Source: JBKCUA01 sp046318675 | GTDB lineage: Bacteria > Pseudomonadota > Alphaproteobacteria > JAJTHO01 | Direction: 5' to 3' | Assembly: GCA_046318675.1 (NCBI GenBank) | Contig: JBKCUA010000014.1 | Location: 32,378-96,377, forward strand | DNA: 64,000 nucleotides | The notes under the pieces: model-generated | Database searches by the model: none | What the model was told of the DNA's origin: nothing | Seen by the model: only the letters and a program-made list of their open reading frames with translations | Part shown: positions 58,899-64,000 of the stretch, one piece after another | Layout: every line of letters begins with the position of its first letter | How positions within the stretch are numbered: position 1 is the first letter of the stretch | Program-made: the position numbers and the translations under genes

Positions 58899-60786
58899 CG
58901 AGCAAAGCACGCACAGCCGCCTTGATTCCCGCGGCATCAAGGCCAGCGGCGGCGTATTGCCGGGCTTGAGTATCTTGATCAATAAAAATATCGGGAAGGG
59001 TCAATGCACGAACCTTACAACGCCCTGAATCCAATAAGCCTTTATTGCTAAGGTGTTCTAGAACCATAGCACCAAACCCGCCACGACTACCCTCTTCCAC
59101 GGTGATGAGCACGGGGTGCTCTTGATACAATCGCTCAATAAGATCGGTGTCTAAAGGCCTGGCAAAACGGGCATCGGCCACAGTGACACCTTCCACGGCA
59201 AGGCACTCAGCCAAGCGGGTGCCGTACGACAATAACGCAGCACCGCTACCTTCCCGAACAATGCGGCCTTTACCGACGGGGAGGGGCAGGGGGTTGTCCG
59301 GCACGATAACCCCGGTGCCTTCGCCCCGTGGGTAACGGAAAGCAAAGGGGCTGCTATCCCAAGCGGCAGCGGTGGCAACAATGGCCGCCAATTCAGCCTC
59401 ATCGCTGGGCGCGGCCAAGATCATATTGGGCAAGCAGCCTAAAAATGCGGTATCGAAACTCCCGGCATGGGTGGCTCCATCCGCACCCACCAGCCCGGCT
59501 CTATCTAAAGCAAACCGCACGGGTAAATTCTGCAAGGCAATATCGTGAACAACCTGATCATAGCCGCGCTGAAGAAACGTGGAATATATCGCGCAAAATG
59601 GCTTCAACCCTTCGCAAGCCAACCCGCCAGCAAAGGTCACCGCGTGTTGTTCAGCAATACCAACATCAAACAGGCGATTCGGGAACCGCTGGGCAAACAG
59701 ATCAAGCCCGGTACCTGATGGCATGGCGGCGGTAATGGCGATAATTTTTGAATCTTTTTCTGCCTCCTTAATCAAGGACTGAGCAAAGACTTTTGTATAG
59801 CTGGGGGCGGTGGCGGTGCTTTTGGCCTGTGCCCCCGTAGCCACATCAAAGCGCACCACGCCGTGAAACTTATCGGCGGCAGCCTCCGCCGGAGCATAGC
59901 CTTTTCCCTTTTGAGTCAATGCATGAATGAGAACAGGCTGCGGCAAATCCGTATCCCGAACAGTTTCTAAAAGACTAACCAACTCATTGATACTGTGACC
60001 ATCCACAGGCCCGACGTAATAAAAACCAAGCTCTTCAAAAAGGGTGCCGCCGGTAACAAAACTCCGGGCGTGCTCCTCGGCCTTTTTTGCTGCCAGCACG
60101 ACCGGATCAGGCAAATGCCGCCGGGCAAAAGTACCAAGACGATGGCGCAGGGTGCGATAACGACGCGAGGCCACCAAGCGGGTTAAATACCGACTCACTG
60201 CCCCAACAGGGGGGGCAATGGACATCTCATTATCATTAAGAATAACAATAAGCTTGTGGCCAAGACTAGCCGCATTGTTAAGAGCTTCAAAGGCCATTCC
60301 GGCACTCATCGCCCCATCGCCAATGACACAAACGACATGGCGCGGAGGTTGCTCTTTTTTCAAATGACTGGCGGTAAGCATCCCCAGCCCGGCAGAAATA
60401 CTTGTGGAACTGTGGGCGGCACCAAAAGGATCGAAAGGACTCTCATCACGCTTGGTAAAACCTGATAAGCCGCCACCTTGGCGCAAGGTTGACATTCGCT
60501 CTCGCCGCCCGGTGAGAATTTTATGAGGGTACGACTGATGCCCGACATCCCAAATCAGGCGATCATGCGGGGTATTAAAAACATAGTGCAAGGCCACGGT
60601 CAGCTCAATCACCCCAAGCCCAGCCCCCAAATGCCCCCCTGTCTTAGAAACGATGTCAATGGTATCCGAACGAAGCTCCGCACATAACTGCGGCAGTTGT
60701 TCATGGGCAAGACCCCGCAGGGCAACCGGATCAGCAATCGTATCTAACAATGGTGTCACAGAAAGGTTCTTGTACGGCGGAGGCAC
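58888..60786 (-). CDS. dxs: 1-deoxy-D-xylulose-5-phosphate synthase
   Basis: First step of the MEP isoprenoid pathway; condenses pyruvate and glyceraldehyde-3-phosphate with thiamine diphosphate. The 632-residue product has SKTGGHLGAGLGVIELTVAL, WDVGHQSYPHKILTGRRE, TPP motif CVIGDGAMSAGMAFEALNNA, FDVGIAEQHAVTFAGGLACE and DRAGLVGADGATHAGSFD. Start GTG at 60786 (another GTG at 60759 also possible). Divergent from rpoZ. Confidence 0.97.
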   Translation of the reverse strand: MPPPYKNLSVTPLLDTIADPVALRGLAHEQLPQLCAELRSDTIDIVSKTGGHLGAGLGVIELTVALHYVFNTPHDRLIWDVGHQSYPHKILTGRRERMSTLRQGGGLSGFTKRDESPFDPFGAAHSSTSISAGLGMLTASHLKKEQPPRHVVCVIGDGAMSAGMAFEALNNAASLGHKLIVILNDNEMSIAPPVGAVSRYLTRLVASRRYRTLRHRLGTFARRHLPDPVVLAAKKAEEHARSFVTGGTLFEELGFYYVGPVDGHSINELVSLLETVRDTDLPQPVLIHALTQKGKGYAPAEAAADKFHGVVRFDVATGAQAKSTATAPSYTKVFAQSLIKEAEKDSKIIAITAAMPSGTGLDLFAQRFPNRLFDVGIAEQHAVTFAGGLACEGLKPFCAIYSTFLQRGYDQVVHDIALQNLPVRFALDRAGLVGADGATHAGSFDTAFLGCLPNMILAAPSDEAELAAIVATAAAWDSSPFAFRYPRGEGTGVIVPDNPLPLPVGKGRIVREGSGAALLSYGTRLAECLAVEGVTVADARFARPLDTDLIERLYQEHPVLITVEEGSRGGFGAMVLEHLSNKGLLDSGRCKVRALTLPDIFIDQDTQARQYAAAGLDAAGIKAAVRALLVKS

Positions 60787-60832
60787 CGGAAAGCCAATGA
60801 AAAAAACAGGAAAATTTTGATCTCAAAGATGC

Positions 60833-60861
60833 TTGCATCCTTAAAACAGGTATCTTATATT
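60833..60861 (+). promoter_or_regulatory. Sigma70-type promoter of rpoZ-recO
   Basis: TTGCAT (60833-60838), 17-base spacer, TATATT (60856-60861). Predicted start near 60868, about 19 bases before the rpoZ ATG. Confidence 0.5.
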
Positions 60862-60886
60862 GAAAAATCAAAAGGATTATTGCTCC

Positions 60887-61258
60887 ATGTCCCGCGTTAC
60901 TGTCGAAGATTGCATTACCGTCATTCCCAACCGTTTTGAGCTAGTTATGTTTGCCGCGCAGCGGGGCAAAGAATTATCCGCCGGCGCACCCCTGACCGTA
61001 GCTCGGGAACGCGACAAAAACCCCGTTGTGGCATTGCGTGAAATTGCCGAACGCACTGTTTCTCCCGAAGCCTTACAAGAGGGTATCATCCGCAGTATGC
61101 AACGTCATCATGCCAGCGATGAAGCCGATGAACAGGATATCGAATCGGTGCTTGCCGAAGACGAGAGCCTGACCCGCGCTCTACAGCTAACTGAATCCGA
61201 TTTTGCTGAAGAGGCTGGCTTTTCGATTAATGAAGGTAACGACGACGCTGCTGCGTAA
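60887..61258 (+). CDS. rpoZ: RNA polymerase omega subunit
   Basis: Helps assemble RNA polymerase. The 123-residue product starts SRVTVEDCITVIPNRFELVM and continues AAQRGKELSAGAPLTVARER and KNPVVALREIAERTV, the conserved omega core; the C-terminal 50 residues are acidic and variable. ATG 60887 has AAGGA upstream; an upstream TTG would add nine residues. Followed after 3 bp by recO. Confidence 0.95.
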   Translation: MSRVTVEDCITVIPNRFELVMFAAQRGKELSAGAPLTVARERDKNPVVALREIAERTVSPEALQEGIIRSMQRHHASDEADEQDIESVLAEDESLTRALQLTESDFAEEAGFSINEGNDDAAA

Positions 61259-61261
61259 CAT

Positions 61262-61918
61262 ATGGAGTGGCAGGACGATGCCCTTGTCCTTGGGCTGGCC
61301 AGCTTTTCCGAATGGCAACAACGTCTCATTGTTTTTACGCCCGAGCGAGGCCTAGCTTCCGGCCTTTTTCGTTTCTCAAGCAAACAACCCCGCCCGATTC
61401 CAGGGAGTGAAATTCGCGTCACTTGGCGTGGCCGCCTCGCCGAGCAGTTGGGACAGTTTACCTGTGAGCCACTGCGTCCCCTGAACGGAGAAATTTTTTT
61501 TGATAAAAATGCCTTAGAAGCCACGCAGGAAATATTAAGCCTGCTACGACAACATTTAGCCGACAACCTTCCTATGCCTGTTTTATTTGATAAAACAGTT
61601 GCCTTCCTGCGCGCCCTTGGCCGAGAATCTCAGGCTCCTGGGCTATTTTTGCAATGGAAAATGATGTTTTTGGCCGAACTGGGCTTCGGTCTAGATTTAG
61701 AACGCTGCGCCGTTACCGGAACCACCGAAAACCTTGTGTATATATCCCCCCGCACTGGCCGGGCTGTTAGTGCCGGAGCCGGAGCCGCCTACGCCCATCG
61801 CTTGTTGCCTTTTCCAGAGGCACTGCGCCCCACAGCAAGCCTGACACACTGTTGGCGCGCCGCCCAACACAGTGCATTAACAATTGATTTTTTTATAAAA
61901 AAAAATATATCAAGATAA
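61262..61918 (+). CDS. recO: DNA repair protein RecO
   Basis: Mediator of RecA loading with RecR in gap repair. The 218-residue product has an N-terminal OB fold (EWQDDALVLGLASFSEWQQR, GSEIRVTWRGRLAEQLGQF) and a helical domain with FFDKNALEATQEIL-like region, MMFLAELGFGLDLERCAVTG and YISPRTGRAVSAGAGAAY. Start three bases after the rpoZ stop. The four-Cys zinc site of some RecO proteins is absent, as in other alphaproteobacteria. Confidence 0.93.
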   Translation: MEWQDDALVLGLASFSEWQQRLIVFTPERGLASGLFRFSSKQPRPIPGSEIRVTWRGRLAEQLGQFTCEPLRPLNGEIFFDKNALEATQEILSLLRQHLADNLPMPVLFDKTVAFLRALGRESQAPGLFLQWKMMFLAELGFGLDLERCAVTGTTENLVYISPRTGRAVSAGAGAAYAHRLLPFPEALRPTASLTHCWRAAQHSALTIDFFIKKNISR

Positions 61919-61932
61919 TTTTAAAATTTTTC

Positions 61933-61976
61933 TTGCAGTTTACAAGAAAAATTTATATATATGACAAATATCACTT
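61933..61976 (+). promoter_or_regulatory. Promoter with CRP/FNR-like half-conserved operator before the RTX gene
   Basis: TTGCAG (61933-61938), a 17-base spacer and TATATA (61956-61961). An imperfect operator ATATGACAAATATCACTT (61959-61976) overlaps the -10 by three bases; its right half ATCACTT, plus the following TTA, equals the 46-kb operator flank, the left half is degenerate. Centre 26.5 bases before the ATG. Confidence 0.5.
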
Positions 61977-61993
61977 TTATAGATAGGTGCTTT

Positions 61994-64000
61994 ATGACGA
62001 CTGTTAGTACATCAAACAACCTTACAGGGGTTACACAAACCGCTACAGTCATCAGCACACCTCCCACACCAACCGCCACAAAAGATGGTTATAATATCAT
62101 TCAAGGCAAAGATGATGCCAAGATTGAAATATTAAAAGGTACCGCTGGGGCGGATATTTTTGTACAAAGCACGGGTGGAGACATTATTGTTAATTTTGAT
62201 CCAGCCAAAGATTACATAAGATTTAAAGATAAAGCTGTAACAAAATATGTTTACAGCGAAACTTCTCAACCTTCCGCTGGACGATACATGACCGCTATTA
62301 CAGGGATCGGTTCTGATAACACGATTCTGGCAGGCATAACTATCATGGCACCGTTGAGCGATGTCAAAAATCGACTTCAAAAAAGCGACGGCACCCCACT
62401 GGTTACGCTGGCATGGCCATCTGATAATGTTAGAGAAGTTGATGGTGATATTACGATTATTTACGGCGGTGAACCAGCATCAGGTTTAGGTACATCCGGT
62501 AATGATACGTTAGAAGGTGGCTCATCGTGGGATGCTCTCCGCGGAAAAGAGGGCGATGATATTCTCTTCGGGGGGGGGTCTCCTGATGGTTTAATGGGGG
62601 GTGCTGGCAACGATACTCTTGATGGAGGGAGTGGGAATGATTCTTACGGAGGCGGAGCGGGCAAAGATACCTTTATCATCGGCCCCAATCCAGGCGAAGA
62701 TTTCATTTTAGATTTTAATAAATCCGACGGCGATACTATCAAAATCACCGATACAGGGGTCAAAAAAGTAACGGTGGATGAGTTCAAAACAAATTCTGGA
62801 CAGTATGTCACTGTTGTGTCCGGTCTGGACGACAAAGGAACGGTGCGTACCAAAACTTTCGTCAATGCCTCCAAAGATAGTCTTGCCAACGGTATTGTAG
62901 ATAGTGATGGAGAGGCTCTTTTTACTGGTGGATCAAAGATATCTGACAAAGAATATAATATCATTCAAGGCAAAGATGATGCCAAGATTGAAATATTAAA
63001 AGGTACCGCTGGGGCGGATATATTTTTGAAAAATTCTTTTAATCAAAGACCTACAGAAAGTGGGCCTGCCGCTGATATTGTTGTAGATTTCGATCCGAAT
63101 AAAGACTACCTGCGCTTTACCGATCCAACAATTGTTAAAATAGGTTTTAGTGAAATTTATCAACCATCCGCCGGGCGTTATGTCACCAACGTCTGGGGAT
63201 TTAGTGCAGACGATAAAGCATTGGCGGCATTCACCGTTTTAGCTCCCCGCAATGAGATTGAGAATCGTATTCAAAATAATAAAGGAATTCTTATAAAAGA
63301 TGTTTATACAGGTGGCACTACCATAACAGATACCAGCGGTGGCACTACAACCATTTATGGCGGCGACCCCGCAATTGGCGGCACGTCAGGTAACGATAAT
63401 TGGATGGGTAGACCCATATGGGATAGTTATCGAGGCAAAGAAGGTAATGATACGCTCTTCGGGGGCGCAGGCACCGATGGGTTACTGGGCGGCGATGGTG
63501 ACGACATCCTCGACGGAGGAAGTGATAACGATGCTCTTGTTGGCGGTGCAGGCAAAGACACGTTTGTTATTGGTGCCAATGCAGGCGAGGATTTTATCTA
63601 TGACTTTAACAAGTCAGAAGGCGATACTATCAAAATCGCCGATACACGGGTCACAAAAGTTACCGTTGATGAAACAAAAACAGCTTCCGGCCAGTATGTA
63701 ACCGTTGTATCCGGTCTGGACGACAAAGGAACGGTGCTTACCAAAACTTTCGTCAATGCCTCCAAAGATAGTCTTGCCAACGGTATTGTAGATATTGAGG
63801 GAAAAGCTCTTTTTACTGGCGGCGGCACAACGCCAACCGCGGCCACTACCTCCGGCACTGATCTTGCTGAAACCGTTGATGGCACTGATCAAAACGATAC
63901 CATCGACGGTAAGGGTGGCAATGATCTTCTTTATGGGGAAGCTGGGGCTGATACCTTCCTTGAAGGCAAAACCAGCGACGTTGATACCATCGTGGATTTC
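61994..64000 (+). CDS. RTX calcium-binding repeat protein, C-terminus outside window
   Basis: The frame from ATG 61994 stays open for 669 codons to the right edge. There is no signal peptide (TTVSTSNNLTGVTQTATVIS), as in type I secreted proteins. RTX nonapeptides (GGxGxDxLx) appear in blocks near residues 190-235, 475-520 and 625-655, e.g. GGAGNDTLDGGSGND and GGDGDDILDGGSDND. They bind calcium and fold as a beta-roll outside the cell. Two long units of about 290 residues are repeated: each starts YNIIQGKDDAKIEILKGTAG (62090 and 62954) and ends near TKTFVNASKDSLANGIVD. Part of the repeat is almost identical at DNA level, so the duplication is recent. A 9-G run (62570-62578) lies in the first RTX block. 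Function could be adhesin, enzyme or toxin; the deciding C-terminus is not visible. Confidence 0.9.
   Translation, partial: MTTVSTSNNLTGVTQTATVISTPPTPTATKDGYNIIQGKDDAKIEILKGTAGADIFVQSTGGDIIVNFDPAKDYIRFKDKAVTKYVYSETSQPSAGRYMTAITGIGSDNTILAGITIMAPLSDVKNRLQKSDGTPLVTLAWPSDNVREVDGDITIIYGGEPASGLGTSGNDTLEGGSSWDALRGKEGDDILFGGGSPDGLMGGAGNDTLDGGSGNDSYGGGAGKDTFIIGPNPGEDFILDFNKSDGDTIKITDTGVKKVTVDEFKTNSGQYVTVVSGLDDKGTVRTKTFVNASKDSLANGIVDSDGEALFTGGSKISDKEYNIIQGKDDAKIEILKGTAGADIFLKNSFNQRPTESGPAADIVVDFDPNKDYLRFTDPTIVKIGFSEIYQPSAGRYVTNVWGFSADDKALAAFTVLAPRNEIENRIQNNKGILIKDVYTGGTTITDTSGGTTTIYGGDPAIGGTSGNDNWMGRPIWDSYRGKEGNDTLFGGAGTDGLLGGDGDDILDGGSDNDALVGGAGKDTFVIGANAGEDFIYDFNKSEGDTIKIADTRVTKVTVDETKTASGQYVTVVSGLDDKGTVLTKTFVNASKDSLANGIVDIEGKALFTGGGTTPTAATTSGTDLAETVDGTDQNDTIDGKGGNDLLYGEAGADTFLEGKTSDVDTIVDF
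62090..63818 (+). repeat. Intragenic duplication of about 864-891 bp in the RTX gene
   Basis: The block starting TATAATATCATTCAAGGC occurs at 62090 and 62954 (864 bp apart) and is identical over about 65 bases. The block starting TCCGGTCTGGACGACAAAGG occurs at 62819 and 63710 (891 bp apart) and is nearly identical for about 90 bases. The 27-bp difference is an in-frame insert (FNQRPTESG region) in unit 2. Middle parts have diverged. Confidence 0.88.

Overview
The window reads as chromosomal DNA of an alphaproteobacterium. The evidence is a PleD-type REC-REC-GGDEF protein, alphaproteobacterial-type ThyX, the CcmBCDE set, CtaG/Cox11, an RpoZ-RecO pair, FlgBC-FliE with CsrA, and an orphan VirB4-like ATPase. 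The order cannot be fixed from this window; the orphan VirB4 would suit a host-associated or predatory lineage, but that is inference. Housekeeping genes are densely packed, with many 1-11 bp overlaps. No transposase, integrase, prophage or CRISPR array was seen. One tRNA (Leu, GAG) is present.

Layout. 0-9 kb: the C-terminal end of a type I secretion adaptor (HlyD family), thyX, a parvulin-type PPIase, a hybrid histidine kinase, an unknown protein with ERR/DRR motifs, ffh, purS-purC and a lytic transglycosylase. 9-21 kb: zapE, a dicarboxylate symporter, terC, csrA, flgB-flgC-fliE, a poly-C-interrupted small gene, hscA, a class A PBP, glnD. 20-28 kb: tmk, dacA, a HEPN pair, tRNA-Leu, mgtE and a large Thr/Ser/Asn-rich protein. 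27-41 kb: proBA, pleD, sucC, gltD, a MaoC hydratase, a small His/Lys-rich secreted peptide, EVE-ccmA-mutS, gyrB. 41-54 kb: virB4-like gene, prfA-ctaG, a second low-complexity protein, a Pro-rich coiled-coil protein, two family-5 solute-binding proteins, rluD, ccmEDCB, nrdR. 54-64 kb: an unusual MarR/SET/ATP-grasp/GNAT cluster, a glycosyltransferase, bioD, dxs, rpoZ-recO, and an RTX repeat protein open at the right edge.

Most interesting signal. Four accessory genes without recognised homologues or with surface/secreted character appear to share one promoter-operator design: the Thr/Ser-rich protein at 25 kb, the low-complexity protein at 46 kb, the RTX protein at 62 kb and the poly-C gene at 13.8 kb. 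In each, a CRP/FNR-like element of the type GTGATnTAAATCAC (perfect in two, half-conserved in two) overlaps the last 3-4 bases of a -10 hexamer and is centred 26.5-29.5 bases before the ATG. The poly-C gene has a run of 15 C just after its start codon that leaves it one base out of frame, the pattern expected of a phase-variable switch. The type I secretion adaptor at the left edge and the RTX protein at the right edge suggest a secretion theme, though the link is inferred.

Intergenic DNA carries several families of small structured repeats: a 142-bp element with terminal inverted repeats (three full copies, one truncated next to the tRNA, one fragment), a hairpin element (three copies), a 28-bp palindrome (two copies) and a small element with 11-bp imperfect inverted ends (two copies). 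They occur together in mosaic combinations and in one case provide the stop codon of a gene (tmk). Several normally clustered genes stand alone (hscA, sucC, gltD, ccmA, purCS), suggesting operon break-up in this lineage.
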